Shown in pieces: positions 1-7,600 of a stretch of 25,558 nt of DNA (position 1 is the stretch's first letter; every line of letters starts with the position of its first letter). The DNA is from Candidatus Methanogasteraceae archaeon UBA261 (lineage in GTDB: Archaea; Halobacteriota; Methanosarcinia; Methanosarcinales; Methanogasteraceae). The notes under the pieces are model-generated. The model was given only the letters and a program-made list of their open reading frames with translations, made no database searches and was not told the DNA's origin. The position numbers and the translations under genes are program-made. The stretch lies in assembly GCA_002506015.1 (NCBI GenBank), contig DAWR01000187.1, positions 1 to 25,558 on the forward strand, in the 5' to 3' direction.

Positions 1-1
1 A

Positions 2-1357
2 GCACTCGACAGTCTGCTGCCGCGCTGTGATCGCATACTGATGGATGGTGAGGTTATCGAGCTAACCGATGATCTGCGCACAGAGATTCTGAAGAAGAGC
101 GAGTCGTTTGCACGCGAGGCTCAGAGGGTACTTGCATTTGCACACAGGGATGCCGGATCTGGGGAATATTCGGCTGAGAATACGGAAAAAGATTTGATAT
201 TTCTCGGGCTTATCGGTATGATCGATCCGCCACGTCCAGAGGTCTTTGATGCGGTGAAAAAATGTAAGGATGCAGGGGTTACGATCATCATGATAACCGG
301 CGATGACAGCACCACGGCATCTGCGATCGGAGAGGATATCGGGATTGTGAGCGATGATCCGGTCGTGATCACAGGATCGCAACTGAGAACGATGAGTCAT
401 TCCGACATAGTCGAGAAACTCGAGGCTATAGAGATCATCTTTGCACGGATGACGCCTGAGCACAAGATGCGCATAGTAACAGCGCTTCAGGAACGTGGAG
501 AGATCGTTGCGGTCACAGGCGATGGCGTCAATGATGCGCCCGCGCTTGCGAAAGCAGACATTGGAATTGCGATGGGGATTTCAGGGACTGATGTTGCAAA
601 GGAGTCTTCTGACATGATACTGATCGATGATAACTTTGCATCGATCGTATCTGCAATCGAGGAGGGGAGAGGGGTCTTTGACAACATCAAGAAATTCATA
701 ACATACATATTTGCAAGTAACATTCCTGAGATCATCCCGTACATCATATTCGTCATGTTTCCGGAATCGGTTGGTTTCCTTGTCCCACTCACCATCATGC
801 AGATTCTCGCGATCGATCTTGGGACTGATATGCTTCCAGCGCTTGCTCTTGGCACCGAGAAGCCAGAACCAGATGTGATGAGAAAGCCGCCAAGATCGTC
901 GGGCGAGCGGCTGCTCGATCGTGCGCTGCTTGCAAGAGCGTATCTATTCCTTGGACCCATAGAGGCACTTGCAGCGATCTCTGGCTATTTCTGGATGCTC
1001 TCCAAAGGCGGATGGGTTGGTGGTGCGCTTCATGCATCTGATGCGGTGTACCGAAAGGCGATCACTGCGGCACAGACTGCGATTGTGATCACACAGGTTG
1101 CAAACGGCATGGTCTGCAGGACAGCGAGGGGATCAGTGCACAGACTCGGTTTTTTCAAGAATCGATTGCTGCTTATAGGGATTGTTGCGGAGATTGCGCT
1201 TCAGATATTTATCGTCTATCATCCGATCGGTAATGCCATCCTCAATACTGCGCCGATCGATCTTTCGGACTGGATGATGCTTCTGCCGTTTGCTGTGCTC
1301 CTGTTTGTGGCTGAAGAAGCAAGGAAGGCGGTTGTGCGGGTTGTTAGAAAGGAATGA
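2..1357 (+). CDS. P-type cation-transporting ATPase, C-terminal part (cut by left window edge)
   Basis: The frame is open from the first bases of the window with no stop before the first ATG at 41, so this is the 3' part of a longer gene and that ATG is internal. The visible part covers the end of the nucleotide-binding domain, the P-domain hinge motif TGDGVNDAPA (about 516-545) and the C-terminal membrane domain. The membrane segment near 815-850 carries DLGTDMLPALALG, resembling the M6 cation-site sequence of Na,K/H,K-type (IIC) ATPases. The phosphorylated DKTGT motif and the TGES loop lie outside the window. By family it is an ATP-driven cation pump in the cytoplasmic membrane; the ion is not known, and Na+, K+ or Ca2+ are all possible. 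The C-terminal motif IVYHPIGNAIL is shared with the complete ATPase at 22397, so the two are paralogues. A convergent crcB-DUF190 unit follows. Confidence 0.93.
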   Translation, partial: ALDSLLPRCDRILMDGEVIELTDDLRTEILKKSESFAREAQRVLAFAHRDAGSGEYSAENTEKDLIFLGLIGMIDPPRPEVFDAVKKCKDAGVTIIMITGDDSTTASAIGEDIGIVSDDPVVITGSQLRTMSHSDIVEKLEAIEIIFARMTPEHKMRIVTALQERGEIVAVTGDGVNDAPALAKADIGIAMGISGTDVAKESSDMILIDDNFASIVSAIEEGRGVFDNIKKFITYIFASNIPEIIPYIIFVMFPESVGFLVPLTIMQILAIDLGTDMLPALALGTEKPEPDVMRKPPRSSGERLLDRALLARAYLFLGPIEALAAISGYFWMLSKGGWVGGALHASDAVYRKAITAAQTAIVITQVANGMVCRTARGSVHRLGFFKNRLLLIGIVAEIALQIFIVYHPIGNAILNTAPIDLSDWMMLLPFAVLLFVAEEARKAVVRVVRKE

Positions 1358-1474
1358 CCATTGAAAAAACAGCTACTATGTCGCCGTATACCATGCAATC
1401 ATCGCCGTAAACGCAGATGAAGTAACTGTTGCATGCATCAGGGTTCCAACCGTCGGAAGGACTCAAAGAGGCAC

Positions 1475-1822
1475 CTACAGCTTATCCTTATGATTATGTC
1501 TATATTTGATGACTCGCACCTTTTCCAGCGTAATCAAACCTTCCTCAACGACTTCATCGAGAAACGGCAGCAGTTTGTTGAGATTTTCTTCCGTATCGAC
1601 CAGTTCGACGACAACAGGCAAATCTTCGGAAAGGCGCAGCAGCTTTGCCGTGTGTACCCGACTCGCTGCTCCAAAACCCATTGTTCCCCGGGTAACGGTT
1701 GCTCCGGCAAGATTTAATCTCCTCGCCGTCAGTACGATCTGTTCATAGAGTGGTATTCCCTTGTAGCGATCCGCCTCTCCTATGAAAATCCTTAATAACA
1801 TTCCTTCTTCAGGCAATTTCAT
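1475..1822 (-). CDS. DUF190 family protein
   Basis: A 115-residue soluble protein with the DUF190 pattern: an N-terminal LLRIFIGEADRYKG strand, then LYEQIVLTARRLNLAGATV, a glycine-rich GTMGFGAAS turn, and a PVVVELVDTEENL strand. The fold is PII-like and the family is often encoded beside crcB. Its start lies 4 nt past the crcB stop, and its Shine-Dalgarno GGAGG sits inside the last crcB codons, so the two are probably translated together. The biochemical role of DUF190 is not established; from context I infer a cytosolic partner or sensor for fluoride export. Length is normal for the family. Confidence 0.88.
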   Translation of the reverse strand: MKLPEEGMLLRIFIGEADRYKGIPLYEQIVLTARRLNLAGATVTRGTMGFGAASRVHTAKLLRLSEDLPVVVELVDTEENLNKLLPFLDEVVEEGLITLEKVRVIKYRHNHKDKL

Positions 1823-1826
1823 TGTA

Positions 1827-2222
1827 TCACAACCTCCTGCCTATAGAGATCATTAAATATTTTGAAGCGATAAAGCCAGATAGAACTAATGCGATGCCCA
1901 AAACATTGGTGATCAAAACATTCGCCAATGCGAGTTTAATTTCACCATCGCGAAATAAGTTGAAGGTCTCCAGACCGTAAGTTGAAAACGTTGTGAACGA
2001 GCCAAGGATTCCGATAAACGCAAACGTCCGGAAATCAGGAGAGATGGTAGTTTTTTCAGATAATCCCCAGAGAATGCCAATAGCAAAAGCGCCGAGGAGA
2101 TTTACGCATAAGGTGCCCCATGGAAAACCACTGCCCAGATATTTGTAAGCCACACCTGATGCGACATATCTGAGTAAAGCGCCGATGGCACCTCCAATAG
2201 CGATGAACAAGAGCTTTGACAT
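1827..2222 (-). CDS. crcB: CrcB/Fluc fluoride ion channel
   Basis: A 131-residue, very hydrophobic protein with four predicted membrane spans. Family landmarks are visible: GGAIGALLRY in the first helix, WGTLCVNLLGAF with the conserved pore asparagine in the second, and GSFTTFSTYGLE in the third, which holds the phenylalanine and Na+ site region. Fluc proteins are dual-topology dimers that let fluoride leave the cytoplasm. I chose the ATG at 2222 because GGAG lies 8 nt upstream; a TTG one codon earlier is in frame. It is the first gene of a two-gene unit with DUF190. I looked for a fluoride riboswitch in the roughly 200 nt upstream and could not build one. Confidence 0.93.
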   Translation of the reverse strand: MSKLLFIAIGGAIGALLRYVASGVAYKYLGSGFPWGTLCVNLLGAFAIGILWGLSEKTTISPDFRTFAFIGILGSFTTFSTYGLETFNLFRDGEIKLALANVLITNVLGIALVLSGFIASKYLMISIGRRL

Positions 2223-2433
2223 CAATTTTCTCCGTTTTCAGTCTTTTGGTAGGGCAAATTCCCGCACCTGCGTTTTTAATGATCTCTTTATGAGTGGGGG
2301 AATTGTGTGCAACTGTTGCATCAGATTTTTTTCACCTTTGTGATCTATAAATATTTTTCAGATGACTTAACAATGTCCTCTGGTGTCAGTCAACCCCGTA
2401 AAAACACATCGCTCACGCAAGTATCCCTGATCT

Positions 2434-2738
2434 CTACTTAAACTCAAATTTACAAGCTTCAGTAGCACAGGGCGTGCAGATACCCAATACCATCTTCGCC
2501 ATCGCTCTGGCATCCTCATTCACAAACGTTGGACTGAGATCCTGCAATCCCGATTCCAAAATCTTTTTCGTCTCAACAATGTTTTTCAACCGACCATACC
2601 AAATTTAAAAGTCTGTGAATGCTTGTGATATACTTTAACCACAGCAAATTGACGCGGGGGTTTTGAATGGGGATCGTCTTTTGGACACGACGCCAGAATA
2701 GTGCGATCTTCTTCAACCCCTGCCTCTGCGAAACCTTT
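2434..2738 (-). pseudogene. Unrecognised small gene, apparently frameshifted
   Basis: Two overlapping minus-strand frames read like one protein. The upstream frame is open from 2738 and contains GVEEDRTILASCPKDDP and PPRQFAVVKVYHKHSQTFKF, then stops in GMVG*. One frame over, starting in the same bases, comes RLKNIVETKKILESGLQ and AMAKMVLGICTPCATEACKF, ending at 2434. A single shift near 2590-2600 would join them into about 100 residues with a Cys-x2-Cys-x4-Cys motif near the C terminus. Alternatively the second part alone (TTG at 2589, 51 codons) could be a small gene. I do not recognise the family. Its 5' side overlaps the promoter of the divergent TetR operon. Confidence 0.4.
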
Positions 2739-2745
2739 TTATAAG
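2734..2745 (+). promoter_or_regulatory. Archaeal TATA box of the TetR operon
   Basis: CCTTTTTATAAG is a good archaeal TATA box. It begins about 26 nt before the palindromic operator, so the expected transcription start falls inside or at the edge of the operator. The same arrangement occurs at 6338-6379. Confidence 0.7.
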
Positions 2746-2761
2746 CCCCTTGCCAAATAAT

Positions 2762-2778
2762 TGACTGACAGTCAGTCA
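2762..2778. promoter_or_regulatory. Palindromic operator, copy 1 (likely TetR site)
   Basis: TGACTGACAGTCAGTCA is a perfect 17-nt palindrome around a central A. It lies about 26 nt downstream of a TATA box and about 30 nt before the TetR gene, a classic autorepression position. A near-identical palindrome with the same spacing stands before the second ABC operon (6363-6379). Confidence 0.75.
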
Positions 2779-2806
2779 GTAACACCATACCAGTGAGGCA
2801 AACAAC

Positions 2807-3451
2807 ACGACCCGCATAGTAAAGGACCCTGAAACACGGCGCAGCGAACTAATCAACGCCGCAGAGGAACTCTTCCTCGAAAACGGATACGAAGAGACTA
2901 CGGTGTCTGAAATCGTCAGAAATGTCGGTGTGGCACAGGGCACATTCTATCATTACTTCAAATCCAAGGACGGGGTATTAAGCGCGATAACCGACAGGTG
3001 GATCGAGGAGATCATGGCTGGAATGGGGGATATAGCCTCTGAAAATGATTCAGACGCAATCGAGAAGATTATCGGGTTCTTCAAATTCTTCAACAGCATC
3101 GGTAGATCCAGACAGAAGCTTGTTGGGTATATCCAGGAGGAGAGACATGCGCATCTGCACATCAAGTTTGAACAAAGAGTTCCCCGGATCATAATCCCCC
3201 CATTCAGCCGGATAATAGAAGATGGGGTAAAGGAAGGCTTTTTCAATGTTAAGTACCCTGAAATGGCGGCATTATCCATCATTGAGACCGCAGGCGCAAT
3301 CTCTCACATCCACGAGACCTATAGTCTCGAAGAGAAGACCGAGAAGATGAACGAGATGAGAGATGCCACATTTGACTTCATCGAGAGGATACTCGGCGCA
3401 GAGCCAGGGATATTCATGAACTACGCATCAAGGATGGAGAAATCCGCATGA
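2807..3451 (+). CDS. TetR/AcrR family transcriptional regulator
   Basis: The N-terminal helix-turn-helix domain is plain: RIVKDPETRRSELINAAEEL, then FLENGYEETTVSEIV and VGVAQGTFYHYFKSKDGVL. A divergent helical ligand/dimer domain follows, with total length near 215 residues. The frame is open back to 2783, but no ATG, GTG or TTG occurs before the GTG at 2903, which would remove half of the DNA-binding domain. The best-placed start is ACG at 2807, 8 nt after GTGAGG, giving a protein that begins [M]TRIVKDPE, like archaeal relatives. ATA at 2816 is a weaker option. The start is therefore non-canonical, mutated, or a sequencing error. The gene overlaps the next by ATGA at 3448. It likely represses its own operon and the one at 6430 through the shared palindrome; the ligand is unknown. 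Confidence 0.88.
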   Translation, partial: TTRIVKDPETRRSELINAAEELFLENGYEETTVSEIVRNVGVAQGTFYHYFKSKDGVLSAITDRWIEEIMAGMGDIASENDSDAIEKIIGFFKFFNSIGRSRQKLVGYIQEERHAHLHIKFEQRVPRIIIPPFSRIIEDGVKEGFFNVKYPEMAALSIIETAGAISHIHETYSLEEKTEKMNEMRDATFDFIERILGAEPGIFMNYASRMEKSA

Positions 3452-4581
3452 ACAGACAGAAACTTTTCACAATGACATCTCTTCTGGTATTTTTGATGTT
3501 TTCGGTGATTCTTTCATCCGCCGCAGCTCAGGCAGCCAGTGCAGAGGATATCGAGATCGTTGACCTATACTCAAGCATCGATTCGGCTGATGTCACGCTC
3601 CACTCAGGAGCGCATCACACGGACATAACAATCGACGCTGACCTGATACTTGATGACAAGGTTCTGATATCAAAGAGGTTCATAATTGACGAAGCCCTTC
3701 CGGATACCGATATAACGAAAGTTGTATACTGGGATATCAATAGTCCAGCGGAGGAGGAGTTCTACATCACCAGAGTGACCCTATCTGTGGCAGGCTCTGT
3801 GCAAAAGACGCAGTACCGCAACTTCTCGTACGGCGGTCCTGCGCTGCCACGGGTGTACATCGAAGACATAATCCCGGATTCCCGCGGAGTGAGTACAATT
3901 CTGTCGCCATACAGAACCATGTACGGCACACAGGCGGTGCTTGCGGATGTCGAGTACATGCTCGTAGACGGGGATACCGTAATCTACAGGACAATGGATC
4001 GCAGGGTCAGCGTGGTGCAGACAACCCCGCTCTCGCGAAACTGGAACGTGCGCCTCTCCAACAACCACCCGTACTCTGCCCGAGTGAAAGTTGCGGTTCC
4101 ATCGCCACGATTACGAGATTCTGTGATCGTCCAATACGCTGATTTCACGGCAGAGGACGACGCCCGCATAACCGAACTCTATCGAGATGAAACCGGCGCC
4201 AGCGTAACGGTTGAAGGGCACTCGCAGGTGCCGTTTGCTGGAGATATCATCTTTATCGTGTCAAAGGACGGAAAGACCGTCGAAGAGATTAGAGAAGAGT
4301 CCCCGATCCTGATGTCAGATGATGACGAGACAATAGAGGTCGAATGGGGTGAAAGGCTCCCAGCCGGCAACTACGAACTCTCCATCGAGCTGGTCGGAAA
4401 CGATGACGACCTTGTGGATGTTCTGGATACGATCATAGAGGCTGAAGAGAAGCGCTATTACGATTCTTCCGAAGCACCCACCACAGCCTCCGAAAAGACG
4501 TCTGGTTTCGGCACAATTCCAGCGGTTCTTGCGATCATTGCGATAGGTCTCCTGCACCAGTTCCGCATGAGACTGCGGTGA
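3448..4581 (+). CDS. Exported protein with C-terminal membrane anchor, function unknown
   Basis: 377 residues. Residues 1-30 form a signal peptide (a hydrophobic LLVFLMFSVILSSAAAQA stretch). The bulk is beta-rich and acidic, without a catalytic motif I recognise. Near the C terminus there is a Ser/Thr/Glu-rich stretch, then SGFGTIPAVLAIIAIGLL and a basic end (RMRLR). This resembles a PGF-CTERM-like archaeal sorting tail but lacks a clear PGF, so it may be a simple anchor. The protein should face outwards, tethered to the membrane. It is translationally coupled to the TetR gene (ATGA overlap) and is followed after 16 nt by a permease, so I infer an extracytoplasmic partner of the ABC system. 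Confidence 0.8.
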   Translation: MNRQKLFTMTSLLVFLMFSVILSSAAAQAASAEDIEIVDLYSSIDSADVTLHSGAHHTDITIDADLILDDKVLISKRFIIDEALPDTDITKVVYWDINSPAEEEFYITRVTLSVAGSVQKTQYRNFSYGGPALPRVYIEDIIPDSRGVSTILSPYRTMYGTQAVLADVEYMLVDGDTVIYRTMDRRVSVVQTTPLSRNWNVRLSNNHPYSARVKVAVPSPRLRDSVIVQYADFTAEDDARITELYRDETGASVTVEGHSQVPFAGDIIFIVSKDGKTVEEIREESPILMSDDDETIEVEWGERLPAGNYELSIELVGNDDDLVDVLDTIIEAEEKRYYDSSEAPTTASEKTSGFGTIPAVLAIIAIGLLHQFRMRLR

Positions 4582-4597
4582 CTGTTGAGGTTTGCCC

Positions 4598-5761
4598 ATG
4601 TTCGAACTCGTAATCGCACTCAGACACCTCTCGTCACGCAAGAGGCAGACAATTCTCTCGGTTCTGGCAATCGGGCTTGCGGTTATGATACTCATGATCT
4701 CACAGGCGATGATGGTTGGTTTCACAGAGGAACTCTACGCAAAGACTGTCGATGAGATGCCACATGTGACCATTGAACCGAGGAGCGGCGAAGATTATAT
4801 CCACCTCTACCGGAACCTCGCAGGCGAGATCCGGAGAATCGACGGAGTGGTGGGCGTATCGCCGATTCTTGCCGGAGCTGCGACATTCGAGCATAAAGAC
4901 AAATCAGGAAATGTCGTCATGCAGGGGATCTCTGCAAGCGACCACGATCTCGTGCTCCGCACCGGGAGCGACATCATAGAAGGCAGCTTAAGGGCAATTG
5001 AGGTGAGCCGGAGCGGTATTGTGCTTGGAGACGCACTCGCTCTGAAACTGGACGCCACAATCGGTGATTCCATCGATGCAAGCTTCCCCGAGGCAAAGCC
5101 GGTCACTCTGGAGGTGGTGGGGATCTATGACAGCGGCACACCGCAGGACGAGAACGTTGCGTACACATCTCTCTCGACAGCCCAGACGTTCTTTGACGAG
5201 CCCGGCGTTGTGAGCACAATCCTTGTGAGGGTGGAGGATCCCCGCGGGGCAGAGGCAATATCAAGCGAGATCGATAGTCTGGGATACCCCGCCTCCGACT
5301 GGAAAGAGACGAACCCTGAGATTATGCAGATGATAATGATCGAAAGCATCTCAAACGCAATCATGCTCGGGCTGGTCATAGTGATTGCAACCTTCGGAAT
5401 CGTTAGTACACTCTTTATGGTTGTTATGAAGAAGAAAAAGGAGATCGGCATGTTAATGGCGATGGGGGCGTCCCGAAGAAGTATCATGAAGATATTTGTA
5501 ATGGAAAGCGGCATCATGGGGCTCATAGGTGCTCTTTTGGGTGTAGTGGCGGGAGTGCTGATAGCCTCGGTGAGCGGCCCATACAGCTTTGAGGCAGGGG
5601 AAGGAGCGTATGGCGGGGTCTCAACGATCCCGTTCATCGTGAGAATGGAGGATGCTGTTGTGATTGTCATGTTCACGTTCCTGCTGAATCTCCTCGCGGG
5701 CATATATCCTGCAAGACGTGCGTCAAAGCTTGACCCGGTTGCGGCGATCAGCGGGGAGTGA
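4598..5761 (+). CDS. ABC transporter permease, FtsX/MacB type (permease A)
   Basis: 387 residues with the MacB/LolC layout: a short cytoplasmic start with LRHLSSRKRQT, a first membrane span (about 20-42), a large outward-facing domain (about 45-255), and three C-terminal spans. The conserved coupling region EIGMLMAMGASRRSI (about 285-300) and the typical end YPARRASKLDPVAAI are present. ATG at 4598 is preferred because GAGG lies 7 nt upstream and the product then starts MFEL like its paralogue at 6430; an in-frame TTG lies 6 nt earlier. No ATPase gene follows in this operon; the nearest intact one is at 7601 behind the paralogous permease. The pair likely forms a mechanotransmission or export complex; the substrate is unknown. 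Confidence 0.92.
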   Translation: MFELVIALRHLSSRKRQTILSVLAIGLAVMILMISQAMMVGFTEELYAKTVDEMPHVTIEPRSGEDYIHLYRNLAGEIRRIDGVVGVSPILAGAATFEHKDKSGNVVMQGISASDHDLVLRTGSDIIEGSLRAIEVSRSGIVLGDALALKLDATIGDSIDASFPEAKPVTLEVVGIYDSGTPQDENVAYTSLSTAQTFFDEPGVVSTILVRVEDPRGAEAISSEIDSLGYPASDWKETNPEIMQMIMIESISNAIMLGLVIVIATFGIVSTLFMVVMKKKKEIGMLMAMGASRRSIMKIFVMESGIMGLIGALLGVVAGVLIASVSGPYSFEAGEGAYGGVSTIPFIVRMEDAVVIVMFTFLLNLLAGIYPARRASKLDPVAAISGE

Positions 5762-5872
5762 GGGGGGTTGAGCTGATCCGTGCATGCGTATTTCACGAAT
5801 CACAGGAGTATGAGTCAGCGATGATGGTTATTGAGTGTGTGATCATAACGGTGATGAAACGTGGGTGTATGA

Positions 5873-6073
5873 TGCGCTTTTTTCGATCCGGAAAAGACTT
5901 ATGGTAAACCATGCAGAGGTTTAGGGTGTGGAATCGGTACGGTTGAGGGGAGTTTGTGCGAGGATCTTGGAACAGAGGATCGCATAATAATCGAAGAGGA
6001 TCGCATCTGTGTGGAAGGTGATATCACAGATCATGAAACCAGAAAGAAGATCGATGGGATTCTTGCGGGTTGA
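5873..6073 (+). pseudogene. Unrecognised coding remnant
   Basis: A 66-residue open stretch without a start codon, between a TGA at 5870-5872 and a TGA at 6071-6073. It reads like genuine protein: FDPEKTYGKPCRGLGCGIG, GTVEGSLCEDLGTEDRIIIE, EDRICVEGDITDHETRKKI. I do not recognise the family. The frame upstream is broken, so it is probably the C-terminal relic of a decayed gene. A link to the PIN-like remnant just downstream as a former toxin-antitoxin unit is possible but unproven. Confidence 0.4.
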
Positions 6074-6079
6074 TCATTA

Positions 6080-6238
6080 GGGGCTGCAGTATGTGGATGT
6101 GAAGGTCTGTTCGGGTGATCGGTGCAGCGAGTGGGTCGTAGCGTTCATAACCAGAAATCGGGCGTAAGTCCGGGGGGCGTGATCCATGTTGCGACGATGC
6201 TCAACAGCGGCATCGGGAAGATTGTCAGCGTGGATTAG
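6080..6238 (+). pseudogene. PIN-domain (VapC-like) remnant
   Basis: The frame ending at the TAG at 6236-6238 reads GVSPGGVIHVATMLNSGIGK then IVSVD*. This matches the C-terminal part of PIN-domain nucleases (typically a GLSPRDAIHAATM...GIxxIxSxDxxFD pattern) but stops just before the expected FD. The preceding segment appears in another frame (VDVKVCSGD), so at least one frameshift is present. PIN proteins are usually VapC toxins that cut RNA; this copy should be inactive. Confidence 0.4.
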
Positions 6239-6337
6239 GCATTTTGATATGGTTAAAGAAACGAACCGGATAGATCCTTTTGATCTGTGCTGATCTTTAC
6301 CGCACCAAAAACCCAATTGCTCCAGCCAGCAACAAAC

Positions 6338-6347
6338 TTTTTATATG
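6338..6347 (+). promoter_or_regulatory. TATA box of the second ABC operon
   Basis: TTTTTATATG lies 25 nt before the second palindromic operator. The sequence from here through the operator and into the leader resembles 2732-2800, so the whole promoter block looks like a duplicate of the TetR promoter. Confidence 0.65.
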
Positions 6348-6362
6348 CCCCTGCCCAATAAC

Positions 6363-6379
6363 TGATTGACAGTCAGTCA
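6363..6379. promoter_or_regulatory. Palindromic operator, copy 2 (likely TetR site)
   Basis: TGATTGACAGTCAGTCA differs from operator copy 1 at one base (C to T in the left arm). It has the same central A and the same spacing to its TATA box, which makes the operon at 6430-8338 a likely member of the TetR regulon. Confidence 0.72.
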
Positions 6380-6429
6380 ATGAGCCATCACAACGAGACT
6401 AAAGAGCATGAGAACAGGAAGACATTGGC

Positions 6430-7596
6430 ATGTTTGAGATGAATATTGCGATCAGGCATATCAGATCACGGCAGCGCCAGACCATCTTTTCGGTAATAGC
6501 CGTTGCACTGGCGGTTGCGATAATAACGATCTCCATGTCGATGCTCAGCGGATTTACGAGCTACATCGTGGACGCAACAGTGGAAAACCAGCCACATGTC
6601 ACAGTCTCGCCAGAAGAGGACGAGGACTACATATACCTCTATCACGGACTTTTGAACTACATACGGCGGCAGGAATGCGTTATTGCAGCCTCACCCCGCT
6701 ATCAGGGCGATTGCGCGCTTCAGTACCAACACAATGTGGAAGGAGTGGTCTTATACGGCATAAATCCCGGAGATGAGACCAAAATCTTAAACGTGGAGAA
6801 AGACATCGTCGCAGGAGATTTCATGTCCCTCACGGGACCTGGAAACCGCATAATCATGGGATCAAAACTCGCGGAGAACCTTGAGGCGGAGATCGGTGAT
6901 GCGGTGACGGCTAAGTTCCCGGGATCAAAGCCGACCGATTTTACGGTGACTGGCATCATCCGGACCGGAACACAGGCTGATGAGACGCTTGCTTATGCGA
7001 ATCTTGGGCAAGTCCAGGGCTTCTACGACAAAGGAGACATAATCACCGGAATTGGGGTGCGGGTCTTGGATATCTATGCAGCGGACACACTTGCTGAGAA
7101 GATCGATTATGAGGCAGGCTACGATGCCACAAGCTGGATGGAAGGAAACCGGGAGATTCTGGACCTCATTGACCAGCAAGCCGGGTTCGCTTACATCTTC
7201 TATCTCCTGATCTTTGCCATATCGGGATTTGGCATTGCAAACATTCTGATCATGGTCGTAATGGACAAGGTGGGCGAGATCGGTATGTTAATGGCAATGG
7301 GAACCTCCAGAAGAAGCATACTCCTCATATTCCTCTTTGAGGCATGTATACTCGGAATGATGGGCGTAATCATCGGATCGGTGCTCGGGTACGTATCATC
7401 CGTCATGCTCGCATCCTACACGATCCCGGTGCCCCCGGAGATGTATTTCGGGCTGGACCACCTGCCATTCTTGATAACCCCTAAAAATTTCATAATAGCC
7501 GGCGTCTTTGCCATGGCAATCAACATCATAGCAGGTGCATACCCTGCCCGCAGGGCTTCGAAGATGGACCCGGTGGAGGCGATCCACGAGGTCTGA
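6430..7596 (+). CDS. ABC transporter permease, FtsX/MacB type (permease B)
   Basis: 388 residues, paralogous to permease A along its whole length: MFEMNIAIRHIRSRQRQT start, one N-terminal span, an extracytoplasmic domain, three C-terminal spans, the loop EIGMLMAMGTSRRSI and the end YPARRASKMDPVEAI. Such proteins work as dimers with a cytoplasmic ATPase and transmit ATP-driven motion across the membrane, for example MacB and LolCE. Here A and B may form a heterodimer using the single ATPase encoded next. The Shine-Dalgarno is only moderate (AGGAAG 11 nt upstream). The ATPase start lies 4 nt after the stop codon. Confidence 0.92.
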   Translation: MFEMNIAIRHIRSRQRQTIFSVIAVALAVAIITISMSMLSGFTSYIVDATVENQPHVTVSPEEDEDYIYLYHGLLNYIRRQECVIAASPRYQGDCALQYQHNVEGVVLYGINPGDETKILNVEKDIVAGDFMSLTGPGNRIIMGSKLAENLEAEIGDAVTAKFPGSKPTDFTVTGIIRTGTQADETLAYANLGQVQGFYDKGDIITGIGVRVLDIYAADTLAEKIDYEAGYDATSWMEGNREILDLIDQQAGFAYIFYLLIFAISGFGIANILIMVVMDKVGEIGMLMAMGTSRRSILLIFLFEACILGMMGVIIGSVLGYVSSVMLASYTIPVPPEMYFGLDHLPFLITPKNFIIAGVFAMAINIIAGAYPARRASKMDPVEAIHEV

Positions 7597-7600
7597 AGAG

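Larger units (their letters stand above)
2226..2806. other. Intergenic region between crcB and the TetR gene
   Basis: About 580 nt. It holds the promoter side of crcB (2226-2430, no recognised riboswitch), the probable frameshifted minus-strand gene at 2434-2738, and the TATA box/operator of the TetR operon at 2736-2778. No RNA gene was recognised. Confidence 0.5.
5762..6429. other. Intergenic region with gene remnants between the two ABC operons
   Basis: About 670 nt without an intact gene. It contains a 67-codon open remnant (5873-6073), a PIN-domain-like remnant (about 6080-6238), the TATA box and second operator (6338-6379), and a 20-codon reading frame (6380-6442) that starts just after the operator and overlaps the start of the next permease gene. 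That small frame begins MSHHNETKEH and may be a leader peptide or a relic of a lost regulator start. Confidence 0.5.

Noticed and set aside
2226..2430. Fluoride riboswitch upstream of crcB
   Set aside because: I could not assemble the conserved crcB-motif stems and pseudoknot from the minus-strand leader; isolated CTGATG-like strings are not enough.
5125..5796. Long minus-strand frame opposite permease A
   Set aside because: It is the antisense shadow of permease A and has no ribosome site or family features.
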